From Patescibacteria group bacterium (lineage in GTDB: Bacteria; Patescibacteriota; Patescibacteriia; 2-12-FULL-60-25), in contig JAGOUA010000036.1 in the NCBI GenBank assembly GCA_018061485.1, positions 1 to 7,234 of the forward strand: 7,234 nucleotides of DNA, written 5' to 3'. This document shows, piece after piece, positions 1-6,160 of the stretch; position 1 is the stretch's first letter; each line of letters opens with the position of its first letter. Below the pieces are notes generated by a model, which did no database searches, was not told the origin of the DNA, and saw only the letters and a program-made list of their open reading frames with translations. Made by a program: the position numbers and the translations under genes.

Positions 1-257
1 CGATCTGTCTTCGCCGAGAAGCAGCGCAGGTACTCGGTGGCTTAGATGAGCGATTTTTCTTGTATTTTGAAGACGAAGACCTGTGTCGTCGCGCAAAAAG
101 GCTTGGGATGCGCGTGGTTCGTCTTCCACATATTTCTGTGACGCATGTCTACGGTAAGCTCTCACAAACCCGTTCTTGGTTGGATGTGTTTCGCAAACGA
201 GTGGTTCGTGAACATCTCAAGAGCGCCGTTCGGTATTTTTGGCGGTACGCTTGGTAA
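1..257 (+). CDS. Glycosyltransferase family 2, C-terminal end (5' partial)
   Basis: The gene enters from the left edge. Its reading frame has codons beginning at base 3, is open from there, and ends at TAA 255-257, so about 84 residues are visible. The segment GGLDERFFLYFEDEDLCRR followed by a GMRVVRLP stretch and HVYG matches the end of the catalytic domain of family 2 (GT-A fold) glycosyltransferases of the rhamnosyltransferase-like type. In that family the acidic ED(E/V)DL segment holds the acceptor-side catalytic acid and is followed by a conserved basic helix and a late histidine. Such enzymes transfer a sugar from a nucleotide-sugar to a lipid-linked or polysaccharide acceptor at the inner face of the membrane. 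The acceptor and sugar cannot be told from this fragment. The tail after HVYG is short and basic (RKRVVREHLK), as expected for a peripheral membrane protein. A terminator follows 23 bases after the stop. The TTG at 60 is internal and not a start. Confidence 0.88.
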   Translation, partial: ICLRREAAQVLGGLDERFFLYFEDEDLCRRAKRLGMRVVRLPHISVTHVYGKLSQTRSWLDVFRKRVVREHLKSAVRYFWRYAW

Positions 258-280
258 GCAGGGCTTTCGGCTCGCTATAA

Positions 281-309
281 AAAGCACCCGACAGGTTGTT
301 GGGTGTTTT
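281..309. terminator. Rho-independent terminator, probably bidirectional
   Basis: Left arm 281-292 (AAAGCACCCGAC) pairs with right arm 298-309 (GTTGGGTGTTTT) over 12 positions, including two G-T wobbles, around a 5-base loop AGGTT. The right arm ends in four T on the plus strand, and the A-run at its left gives a T-run on the minus strand. It lies between the stop of the glycosyltransferase (257) and the stop of the minus-strand gene (311), so one hairpin can end both convergent transcripts. Confidence 0.8.
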
Positions 310-310
310 G

Positions 311-772
311 TTAGAGGGGTTGCGTGAGACGCTCGTGGAGCTTGGCTAGGTGGTCCGCGACGGCGCTCACCACGACGGCGTGGTCATCAGCCAGAGGGAT
401 AACCTTGTGTCCAAGGGTCTCTAGGGAACTGAGTACATCACGGAGATGGGGTGTCTGAGTGGGGCATTCGGCCGTGTTATCGATAACGATCAGGTGGGGT
501 GGGAGGTCTCGCAGGATTTCGTACGAGACGGGTGGGCGTAGATTCATCCCTGTTGCGATCGCTACGCCTACGTCAGCGAAGGCGGACTCATGAGGTCCTA
601 CCAATGTCGCGCAGTACAAACTCCCGATCGTCTGCCTGACGCGCACTTCTAACAGTGGTGCAAAGCATTGAAAACAGGCGTGAGCGAGGATGACTCTGAG
701 AGCGCCCCGATCTTTCCAAGGGGTTGTCGGTTCTTGATGCAGAGGGGGTCGAATCATGGGCGATAGTGCCAT
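311..772 (-). CDS. Unrecognised 153-residue protein
   Basis: I do not recognise this protein. The start at 772 is chosen because a GGAGG Shine-Dalgarno lies five bases upstream. Two in-frame ATGs further up (796 and 940) have no such site, and the longer version would run into recJ. The stop is TAA at 313-311. The product is soluble, with no signal peptide or membrane segment. A CFQC pair (C33, C36) and two further cysteines (C54, C103) could bind metal or be structural. A hydrophobic strand ending in acidic and polar residues, HLIVIDNTAEC (93-103), and the segment TLGHKVIPLADD (119-130) read like alternating strands and helices of an alpha/beta fold. The C-terminus is a helical AVADHLAKLHERL. 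Codons favour C and A endings, the opposite of the neighbouring plus-strand genes, which reflects the strand skew of the region. It is divergent from recJ and convergent with the glycosyltransferase, so context gives no function. Confidence 0.72.
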   Translation of the reverse strand: MALSPMIRPPLHQEPTTPWKDRGALRVILAHACFQCFAPLLEVRVRQTIGSLYCATLVGPHESAFADVGVAIATGMNLRPPVSYEILRDLPPHLIVIDNTAECPTQTPHLRDVLSSLETLGHKVIPLADDHAVVVSAVADHLAKLHERLTQPL

Positions 773-777
773 ACGTT

Positions 778-782
778 CCTCC
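778..782 (-). promoter_or_regulatory. Shine-Dalgarno GGAGG deciding the start at 772
   Basis: Read on the minus strand, GGAGG lies five bases before ATG 772 (spacer AACGT). It is the strongest ribosome binding site in the window. It fixes the start of the minus-strand gene over the two longer in-frame alternatives. Confidence 0.7.
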
Positions 783-894
783 AGCGTGTCTCGCATGAGG
801 CGAGAACGAGGGTAGTGTGCGCTTGTCGAGCATGGCTTGCAAGGGGTTTGTGGCATCTTGCCAGCGAGATGCGCGCGCGAAAGACTCTGAACAT

Positions 895-2652
895 ATGGCC
901 TCGTCTCGTTCTGTATGGAAATACGCGGACCCAATTCCAAAAGAAGCTTTGGAAGGGGTTGCGACCAAGTCTCCGATTACGCGACAGCTGCTGTGGAATC
1001 GAGGTATACGCACTCTACAGGACGCGCAGGCGTTTTTTGCGCCAAATTGGGAGCGCGATTTGCATGATCCGCTTCAGTTTCGGCATCTTGATCCGGCCGC
1101 GGCGCGTCTTTTTGCGGCGCTTGAAGGAGGGGAGCGTATCACGGTGCATGGGGATTATGATGCGGACGGTGTTACGGGCTCCGCTCTGCTACTAACGACG
1201 TTGCGCGAAATAGAGCGTCGTGTGACGGGGCGTTCTCTCGCTCAGTCCTGTGTGGATTTTTATATTCCGCATCGTGATGCGGAGGGGTATGGCCTGCACG
1301 AAAAGACGGTGCAACTTCTTCATAAACGGGGGACAAAGGTGATTGTCACGGTAGATTGTGGTATCGCGTGTGTAGCGGAGATTGGAGCGGCTCGTGCGCT
1401 TGGTATGGATGTGATCGTAGTGGATCATCATCAGTTTGGAGAAGTGTTGCCCGAGGCATGGTTGATTCACCCGGGGCTTCCGCAAGAGACATATCCCTTC
1501 AAGAAGCTGGCGGCTGTGGGTGTGGCGTTTAAGTTCGCCTGCGCTCTGCTGACGCGCGCTCGTGAGCGCGGGGTCGATATCCCTGTTGGCTGGGAAAAGT
1601 GGTTGTTGGATTTTGTTTCGATCGCGACGGTAACGGATATGGTGGGGCTCGTGGGGGAAAACCGCCTTCTTGAGCATTATGGCTTGCATGTTTTGCGGAA
1701 AACGCGTCGTCCTGGATTTTTGGCGCTCTTTGAAGCGGCGAAGCTGGATCAACGAACGCTGTCCGCAGAATCAGTGGGATTTGCCATCGGTCCAAGGTTG
1801 AATGCTGCGGGTCGCATGGATCATGCGCAGCTTGCGTTGCGTTTATTGCTCGCAGAATCGCTTGATGAGGCGCGCGTATTAGCGAGTGAGTTAGAGCGAT
1901 GCAACCGCGCGCGCCAAGAAGCAACGCGGGCGATGATGGCAGAAGCGGAGCAGTTGGTGCAGGATCAGGCGATGCAGGAGTGGCCGTTGCAGGTGGTGTG
2001 GCACGAGGCGTGGTCGCCGTCCTTGGTGGGATTGGTAGCGGGTAGGCTGATGGAGCGTTCCGGACGCCCCGTAGTAGCGATTGGCAAGCACGGGGATCGG
2101 TGGATTGGATCCGGTCGTTCTCCGGCGATCTTTGATATTACGCAGGCGGTTCGTGGGGCTGGCGAGGGTATTTTGACGCGCGCTGGAGGGCATGTGCAGG
2201 CGTGTGGCTTTTCGCTCGAGAATCAAGAAGCGCTTCCGCTGTTTCGCGAACGGTTGATCAGCTGGGCAAAAACACATCTTGAAGGAAAGCGTCTCGAGCC
2301 AGAGCTCATGATTGATGCGGAGATTGGGTTGGGCGCGCTTTCTTGGGACTTATGGGAAGATCTTGAGAAGTGCGAGCCATTCGGCATGGAAAATCCTCGT
2401 CCAACGTTTGCGATTCGTGGAGCCTTTGTCGCAAAAGTGAGCACGTTGGGAGAAGGTAAGCATCTACGCGTGGACGTGCTCGATCAGGGGACAAAGACGC
2501 TCAAATGTATGGGATTTAGCTATCCGCCAAGCGCGTATCAACCCAAGCAGGGAGATCGTGTGGATCTGGCGATTCAGCTAGCGGTGAATGAATGGAACGG
2601 AACGCGCTCGCTCGAGGGGCGTATCATGGATCTTTGTCTCGCTGGAGAGTAG
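895..2652 (+). CDS. recJ: Single-stranded-DNA-specific exonuclease RecJ
   Basis: RecJ degrades single-stranded DNA 5' to 3' in recombinational and mismatch repair, in the cytoplasm. The 585-residue product is of normal length and has every hallmark of the DHH family. DYDADG (87-92), VDCG (153-156), VDHH (176-179) and ATVTD ending at D248 supply the metal-binding acids. SAESVGFAIGPRLNAAGRM (290-308) links to the DHHA1 domain with GSGRS (405-409) and GGH (431-433). The C-terminal part, from about 470, is the OB-fold region with the EPFGMENPRP signature. The start ATG 895 is chosen because the protein then opens with WKYADPIP, as RecJ proteins usually do. An in-frame GTG at 817 would add 26 residues with no family likeness and would overlap the divergent promoter space. 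There is no convincing Shine-Dalgarno. The 122-base gap to the divergent gene presumably holds both promoters, but I found no good -35/-10 pair in it. The stop is TAG. Confidence 0.96.
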   Translation: MASSRSVWKYADPIPKEALEGVATKSPITRQLLWNRGIRTLQDAQAFFAPNWERDLHDPLQFRHLDPAAARLFAALEGGERITVHGDYDADGVTGSALLLTTLREIERRVTGRSLAQSCVDFYIPHRDAEGYGLHEKTVQLLHKRGTKVIVTVDCGIACVAEIGAARALGMDVIVVDHHQFGEVLPEAWLIHPGLPQETYPFKKLAAVGVAFKFACALLTRARERGVDIPVGWEKWLLDFVSIATVTDMVGLVGENRLLEHYGLHVLRKTRRPGFLALFEAAKLDQRTLSAESVGFAIGPRLNAAGRMDHAQLALRLLLAESLDEARVLASELERCNRARQEATRAMMAEAEQLVQDQAMQEWPLQVVWHEAWSPSLVGLVAGRLMERSGRPVVAIGKHGDRWIGSGRSPAIFDITQAVRGAGEGILTRAGGHVQACGFSLENQEALPLFRERLISWAKTHLEGKRLEPELMIDAEIGLGALSWDLWEDLEKCEPFGMENPRPTFAIRGAFVAKVSTLGEGKHLRVDVLDQGTKTLKCMGFSYPPSAYQPKQGDRVDLAIQLAVNEWNGTRSLEGRIMDLCLAGE

Positions 2653-2684
2653 ACGCTTCACGAATCCAGACAACTTCTGCATAC

Positions 2685-2690
2685 TACAAT
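2685..2690 (+). promoter_or_regulatory. Possible -10 element (TACAAT) for the RNase HI gene
   Basis: TACAAT matches the -10 consensus at five of six positions and lies in the 42-base gap after recJ. Its end is only four bases from ATG 2695, so a start of transcription seven bases downstream would give a leaderless message. No recognisable -35 lies 16 to 18 bases upstream, and a recJ read-through transcript is equally possible. Confidence 0.3.
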
Positions 2691-2694
2691 CACT

Positions 2695-3138
2695 ATGTCT
2701 GCATCTCTTGGCTCGCTACGCATTCGGACGGACGGCGGATCCCGTGGAAATCCGGGACCATCGGGAATTGGAGTGGTGATTGAGGATGCAACCACCGGAA
2801 AAGTCCTCGAAGAGCACAGTCGCTATCTTGGCATGACGACGAATAACCAAGCGGAATATCAGGCGGTGATCTTGGGATTAAAGCGCTGTATAGAGCTAGG
2901 GGCAAAACGAGTAGAAGTGTGCGCAGATAGCGAGCTACTCGTGAAGCAAGCAAAGGGGGAGTATCGCGTAAAAAACCCAGAGCTCCAAAAGCGCTTTCGC
3001 GAACTGCAGGAGTGCATTGCATCGTTCGAGAAAGTCGTGTTTACGCATGTATACCGCGAGGCTAATACGGCCGCTGATGCGCTTGCAAACGAAGCGATGG
3101 ACGCAGGAACGGCCGGATCTATGAAGCGGGTGTTCTAA
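2695..3138 (+). CDS. rnhA: Ribonuclease HI (short, YpdQ/plant-like type)
   Basis: Cleaves the RNA strand of RNA:DNA hybrids, such as Okazaki primers and R-loops, using two metal ions. The 147-residue protein carries the full catalytic set: D13 in RTDGGSRGNPGP, E54 in TTNNQAEYQA, D78 in ADSELLVKQ and D128 in REANTAADALAN. H118 lies ten residues before D128, the same spacing as His124 and Asp134 of the E. coli enzyme, so the flexible-loop histidine seems kept. The YREANTAADALAN form resembles the RNase HI family found in YpdQ-like and plant proteins rather than the E. coli GHPENERCDELA form. There is no N-terminal hybrid-binding domain. The start ATG 2695 follows recJ by 42 bases. No Shine-Dalgarno is visible, so translation may be leaderless. 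A terminator follows the stop (TAA), so this gene ends the recJ-side unit. The short tail after residue 135 is unconserved. Confidence 0.94.
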   Translation: MSASLGSLRIRTDGGSRGNPGPSGIGVVIEDATTGKVLEEHSRYLGMTTNNQAEYQAVILGLKRCIELGAKRVEVCADSELLVKQAKGEYRVKNPELQKRFRELQECIASFEKVVFTHVYREANTAADALANEAMDAGTAGSMKRVF

Positions 3139-3156
3139 GAAGGGGGTGGATCTTTC

Positions 3157-3185
3157 GGCGAGAACAGAGAACGTTCTCGCCTTTT
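3157..3185 (+). terminator. Rho-independent terminator after the RNase HI gene
   Basis: Arms GGCGAGAAC (3157-3165) and GTTCTCGCC (3173-3181) are a perfect 9-bp inverted repeat around a 7-base loop and are followed by TTTT (3182-3185). It lies 18 bases after the RNase HI stop and separates that gene from the pilM cluster. The T-run is short and interrupted by GG, so termination may be incomplete. An inner palindrome GAGAACGTTCTC (3167-3178) offers an alternative fold. Confidence 0.72.
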
Positions 3186-3193
3186 GGTTGATG

Positions 3194-3202
3194 TGCTATC
3201 AT
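3194..3202 (+). promoter_or_regulatory. Extended -10 promoter of the pilM cluster
   Basis: TGCTATCAT is an extended -10 (TGn plus TATCAT, five of six to consensus). It sits right after the terminator and before pilM. Transcription would begin near 3209, about four bases before ATG 3213, giving an almost leaderless message. No good -35 is visible, which extended -10 promoters tolerate. The element overlaps the alternative ATG at 3201, which argues against that start. Confidence 0.5.
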
Positions 3203-3212
3203 GACCGAGACT

Positions 3213-4283
3213 ATGGGTCTTTTTTCTTCTTCTGCACCGGCGGGCTTTGTAGGTATTGATATTGGGTATGGAGGAATCAAGATAGTAGAGCTGAAAACCG
3301 AAAAACAACGGTTGCGGTTGGTGACGTATGCGTACGTGAATCTTCCGGCAGAAAGTCTTGAACAGTCGCTTTTGCGCGATACGGCAAATACAGGCGCGCT
3401 CTTAAAGCGTATGTTGGAAAAGGCAAAGGTCACATCCAAACAGGCGGTAGCATCGCTGCCTATTTCTGGGACGTTTTCGTCTATTTTGCACGTTCCTACG
3501 ACAGACGAAAAAGCCGTAAAAGAAGCGGTACAAACGCAGGCAAAAAAGCTCATCCCATTACCGCTCGAAGACGTAGCGCTCGATACGGTGGTGATTGATA
3601 AAACGGCGAAAAGTGAACAAGAAAAAGCCGCTACGCGCGTGCTGATGACGGCTGCACCAAAAACGCTCGTGAATAAATACGCGGAAGTCTGTAAACACGC
3701 GGGGTTAGAGCTGAAGTTTCTTGAAACGGAGGCGTTCGCGAGCATTCGTTCATTAATTGGTAAAGACCGCGCCACGGTGATGATCGTGGATATTGGTATG
3801 TTGCGTACGAATATTCTGATCGTTGAACAAGGGATTCCCTTTGTGACGAGGTCTATCGCAAGCGGCGGTGCGGCGATGACGCAGACCGTGGCAAAGACCT
3901 TGGGCGTGCCACTCGAGCAAGCGGAAACGATTAAGCGCGATATCGGAGGCCTTCAAAAGCTCACCGCCGATCAAAATATCACCCCTGTACTGCAGGTGCT
4001 CGTCAAGCCGATTCTCGAGGAGATTCGTTACGCGACGTCTTTGTATGAATCGCAATCCAACGGAAACGAGGCAAAAAAGATCGATAAGGTGATTATCACG
4101 GGTGGATCTTCGCTTCTCCCGCAGTTGACCGACTTTTTTACGGAGCAGTTAGGAGTGAATACCTATTTAGGCAATCCGTGGGCGCGGGTGGTGTATCCGC
4201 CCGAACTTCGTCCCGTGTTGCATGAGCTTGGCCCCCGTTTTTCTGTGGTGATCGGTTGCGCGATGCATGACCCAGTTGCCTAG
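3213..4283 (+). CDS. pilM: Type IV pilus assembly protein PilM
   Basis: PilM is the cytoplasmic, actin-like ATP-binding protein that forms a ring under the inner-membrane part of the type IV pilus machine, normally by binding the N-terminal tail of PilN. The 356-residue product shows the fold's landmarks in order: phosphate-1 motif VGIDIGYGGIKIVEL (13-27), the swapped-domain region SLPISGTFSSILHVP (81-95) with EAVQTQAKKLIPLPLEDV, the second phosphate motif VDIGMLRTNI (192-201), RSIASGGAAMT (213-223), and the adenosine motif IITGGSSLLPQL (294-305). VDIGMLRTNI departs from the usual DIGxxxT form. An in-frame ATG at 3201 would add MTET. I prefer 3213 because PilM proteins commonly open MGLF and the proposed -10 box overlaps 3201. 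It heads a run of five tightly spaced genes. The next gene starts 3 bases after its TAG stop. Unusually, pilN and pilO do not follow. Confidence 0.95.
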   Translation: MGLFSSSAPAGFVGIDIGYGGIKIVELKTEKQRLRLVTYAYVNLPAESLEQSLLRDTANTGALLKRMLEKAKVTSKQAVASLPISGTFSSILHVPTTDEKAVKEAVQTQAKKLIPLPLEDVALDTVVIDKTAKSEQEKAATRVLMTAAPKTLVNKYAEVCKHAGLELKFLETEAFASIRSLIGKDRATVMIVDIGMLRTNILIVEQGIPFVTRSIASGGAAMTQTVAKTLGVPLEQAETIKRDIGGLQKLTADQNITPVLQVLVKPILEEIRYATSLYESQSNGNEAKKIDKVIITGGSSLLPQLTDFFTEQLGVNTYLGNPWARVVYPPELRPVLHELGPRFSVVIGCAMHDPVA

Positions 4284-4286
4284 CCT

Positions 4287-5303
4287 ATGCTTACCTCTCT
4301 CGCTCCGGTTAAGCGTCTTCTCGAAGCGGCGTATACCCGCGGATGGTTGACGTCCGACGCGCGCGAGAAAAGCGTGTTTCTCTTAGAGCAAGGATTGCAT
4401 CCCGAGCAGGTATTGATTGGGACGGGGCTGCTTACCCCTTCGCGCTATAGTGCGTGTATTGAGGAAGCGTATGGCCGCGCTCTGGTTCGTGTAGATCATG
4501 AGGCGTTGGTTCTTGAAGAGCGTCTTGATGACGCGGCCTTGCGAGTACGTGATGAGTCTGGGAGGGTGCTGCTCTATCGTGCTGATGCGTGGATGTCTCG
4601 TGAGCACGCGCGCTTTGGTGAGCAGGAGGGCGAATATTGGACCTTTCTTTCGGATATTCAGCGCTTTACTCGGGTAAAAGATCCGGTTGATATGTGCGTT
4701 GCTGGGTGGTTTGAGGAGCTCGAATCTCGTGGTGTAACAGAGATTCGTTTTGGTGTTCAGCGCGGTCATGGAGTGGTCCTTTTGGGCTCGGAAGAGCGCT
4801 TGCATCGCGAAGGACTGGTGCAAAAAGAAGAGGTTCCTGCTATGCAGCTCTGGTTTGAATATGGATTTGGTTCGCTCTTTTGGGATGCTCGTCGACGGGC
4901 GGGAATCGAAAGCGATTGGATGGAGGCAAGCGCTCGAAAAGCGGCGCACCCTCTTACGAAGAGCGTTCTCTGGAAAACGCTCTTTGATCGACCAAGAGGA
5001 GTGGTAGTGGCGTTGGAGCCGGATATGTGGCTTACGCATCGACTAGAAGTTCTGCCGGAAGTCACGCAAGAAGAGCAGTTCTTTGAAGAGGGGTTACACC
5101 GGATCGCGCCACAATCTGCCGAACAAGAAGAATGGGCGTGGCACGCCGCTTTACAAGGCAAGTCCTTGTTTTGGGTGGATGCACGTGGGACGATGCTCGC
5201 GCGAGCGCGTCTGCTCGCGTCGGCTGGGGTGCCTGTTACGGTGCTCCGTAGACGTCCGCAGCCGGCAGGTAGTACGTGGGAGATGTATACTATTCATGCC
5301 TAA
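4287..5303 (+). CDS. Degenerate PilB/GspE-like protein, probably without ATPase activity
   Basis: No function is assigned, but the 338-residue sequence follows the PilB/GspE layout. Residues 13-72 (RGWLTSD, then VLIGTGLLTPSRY, then EAYGRALVRVDHE) match the MshEN/GspE N-terminal domain, where LL...G.LT precedes A...G. Residues 138-158 (AGWFEELESRGVTEIRFGV) match the ATPase N2 domain around the conserved RGASDIHIEP. RPRGVVVALEPDMWLTHR (235-252) can be laid on the strand and P-loop GIVLVTGPTGSGKSTT with only G238 and P245 kept, so Walker A is gone. WHAALQGKSLFWVDARGT (285-302) lies where QAALTGHLVLSTLHTN should be. No Walker B or tetracysteine zinc motif is seen. Length is far below the usual 550 or so. 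The frame is intact, so it is not an obvious pseudogene. ATG 4287 follows pilM by 3 bases with no Shine-Dalgarno, so it is probably co-translated. The alternative is a distinct MshEN-containing pilus accessory protein. Confidence 0.85.
   Translation: MLTSLAPVKRLLEAAYTRGWLTSDAREKSVFLLEQGLHPEQVLIGTGLLTPSRYSACIEEAYGRALVRVDHEALVLEERLDDAALRVRDESGRVLLYRADAWMSREHARFGEQEGEYWTFLSDIQRFTRVKDPVDMCVAGWFEELESRGVTEIRFGVQRGHGVVLLGSEERLHREGLVQKEEVPAMQLWFEYGFGSLFWDARRRAGIESDWMEASARKAAHPLTKSVLWKTLFDRPRGVVVALEPDMWLTHRLEVLPEVTQEEQFFEEGLHRIAPQSAEQEEWAWHAALQGKSLFWVDARGTMLARARLLASAGVPVTVLRRRPQPAGSTWEMYTIHA
5286..5291 (+). promoter_or_regulatory. Possible internal -10 element (TATACT) before the receiver gene
   Basis: TATACT lies inside the 3' end of the preceding gene. 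It would place a transcription start near 5298, 17 bases before ATG 5315. No -35 is visible and the TG upstream is not at extended -10 spacing. It is weak support for a separate promoter for the receiver and downstream genes. Confidence 0.22.
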
Positions 5304-5314
5304 GCTCTTTGCGT

Positions 5315-5689
5315 ATGGAAGAACGTTTGCATATTTTACACATTGATGATGACCCGCTCTTTCGTCGGGCGCTTCGACGTGTTCTTGAGCGCAAGGGGTA
5401 CATGGTAACAGAGGCGAGTCATGGTGAAGAGGGGTTTCGTCGGGCGCATGGGGATCGTCCGGACCTCGTAGTGCTTGATATACGCATGCCGATTCAAGAT
5501 GGGTTTGAGACGTTGCGCCAGTTGCAAGAGCATGAGTACACGCAAGGCATTCCCGTTGTGATGTGCTCAAGCCTCGGAACAAAAGAAGACATTGCGTTTT
5601 GTTTGCGCTCGGGCGCGCGTGGGTACCTTATTAAAACGCATCACCATCCCGAAGAAATGGTGTGCTACTTAGAACGATTTTTTCCCTAA
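5315..5689 (+). CDS. Stand-alone response regulator receiver (CheY-like)
   Basis: The 124-residue product is a complete receiver domain with no output domain, so it probably acts by phosphorylation-dependent protein binding. Key residues are all present: the acidic cluster HIDDDP (9-14), phospho-acceptor D55 in LVVLDIRMP, the switch serine in VVMCSSLGTKED (S85 or S86), Y104 and the conserved K107 in GYLIKT. The C-terminal helix EEMVCYLERFF is short and complete. ATG 5315 is chosen because the protein then starts MEERLHILHIDDD, which is where receivers begin. An earlier in-frame start at 5276 lies inside the preceding gene and would add residues with no family likeness. It starts 11 bases after the upstream stop, with no clear Shine-Dalgarno, and the next gene follows 3 bases after its TAA. 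No histidine kinase is in the window. The position inside a pilus cluster suggests control of pilus function, which is inference. Confidence 0.93.
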   Translation: MEERLHILHIDDDPLFRRALRRVLERKGYMVTEASHGEEGFRRAHGDRPDLVVLDIRMPIQDGFETLRQLQEHEYTQGIPVVMCSSLGTKEDIAFCLRSGARGYLIKTHHHPEEMVCYLERFFP

Positions 5690-5692
5690 CCT

Positions 5693-6154
5693 ATGCGTAT
5701 TCACTGGAAAGCGGCGTTCACTACTCTCGAAGCGCTCATTGTGCTCGCCTTTTTTGGCTTGGTGATGACATTCGGCGCTCTCTCTATTCAAGGAGCGCGT
5801 GCGCGTATGCGGGATGCAGTACGTCTTTCAGATATGCAGGTATTGCGTGCGAGCTTGCATCTCTATTGGCAAGAAAAAGCGAGTTACCCTATTGCACAGG
5901 GTGTATCCTTGGGTGAGGCGGCCGTGTCTGAATCTCTTACGTTGGATGGTTTTGTGACGGCGCAAGGCACGGGTCAGCCATCGATTTTGGAGCGAGTTCC
6001 ACAGGGGCCAAGCTCTGGAGAACGCTATTACTATGTTGGAGGGCCAAATGGCTATGCCATTCGCTTCGAAACAGAGCGTGAAACGTTTTTGGGGCCAGCG
6101 AACGTGTACTACGTGCATGGAAGTGGCTTTGATACCTCAGCGGATCTTCGTTAG
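5693..6154 (+). CDS. Type IV pilin-like / pseudopilin (PulG-type) protein
   Basis: This is a 153-residue prepilin that would be cut and N-methylated by a prepilin peptidase and then built into a pilus or pseudopilus. The short basic leader MRIHWKAA is followed by FTTLEALIVLAFFGLVM. F9 would be the new N-terminus and E13 the conserved Glu at +5, followed by the hydrophobic alpha-1 segment. The residue at -1 is alanine (A8) instead of the usual glycine. Downstream, RLSDMQVLRASLHLYWQEK then SYP (44-66) is the typical alpha-1C pattern of GspG/PulG-like proteins (D..L..AL..Y....YP). The C-terminal part has aromatic strands (RYYYVGG, GYAIRFE, NVYYVHG), as expected for the globular sheet. There are no cysteines, so no disulphide loop. 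ATG 5693 follows the receiver's TAA by 3 bases with no Shine-Dalgarno. It is followed 6 bases later by the likely processing peptidase. Confidence 0.9.
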   Translation: MRIHWKAAFTTLEALIVLAFFGLVMTFGALSIQGARARMRDAVRLSDMQVLRASLHLYWQEKASYPIAQGVSLGEAAVSESLTLDGFVTAQGTGQPSILERVPQGPSSGERYYYVGGPNGYAIRFETERETFLGPANVYYVHGSGFDTSADLR

Positions 6155-6160
6155 GTGGGT

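Noticed and set aside
817..894. GTG start of recJ 26 codons upstream
   Set aside because: The added residues have no likeness to RecJ N-termini and no ribosome binding site supports them. ATG 895 gives the usual start.
773..940. Longer version of the minus-strand gene starting at 796 or 940
   Set aside because: GGAGG lies just before 772 and not before the others, and a start at 940 would overlap the beginning of recJ.
588..1013. Other minus-strand and shifted frames over the recJ region and other genes
   Set aside because: These open frames lie opposite or across strong, motif-bearing genes, have no ribosome binding site and show no family likeness.
3167..3178. Palindrome GAGAACGTTCTC as a LexA-type operator
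   Set aside because: The GAAC and GTTC halves touch directly, whereas the Gram-positive type LexA box has four bases between them. The sequence is better explained as part of the terminator hairpin.
4287..5303. Pseudogene of pilB
   Set aside because: The frame is open over 338 codons with no frameshift or internal stop, and it is tightly packed between functional genes.
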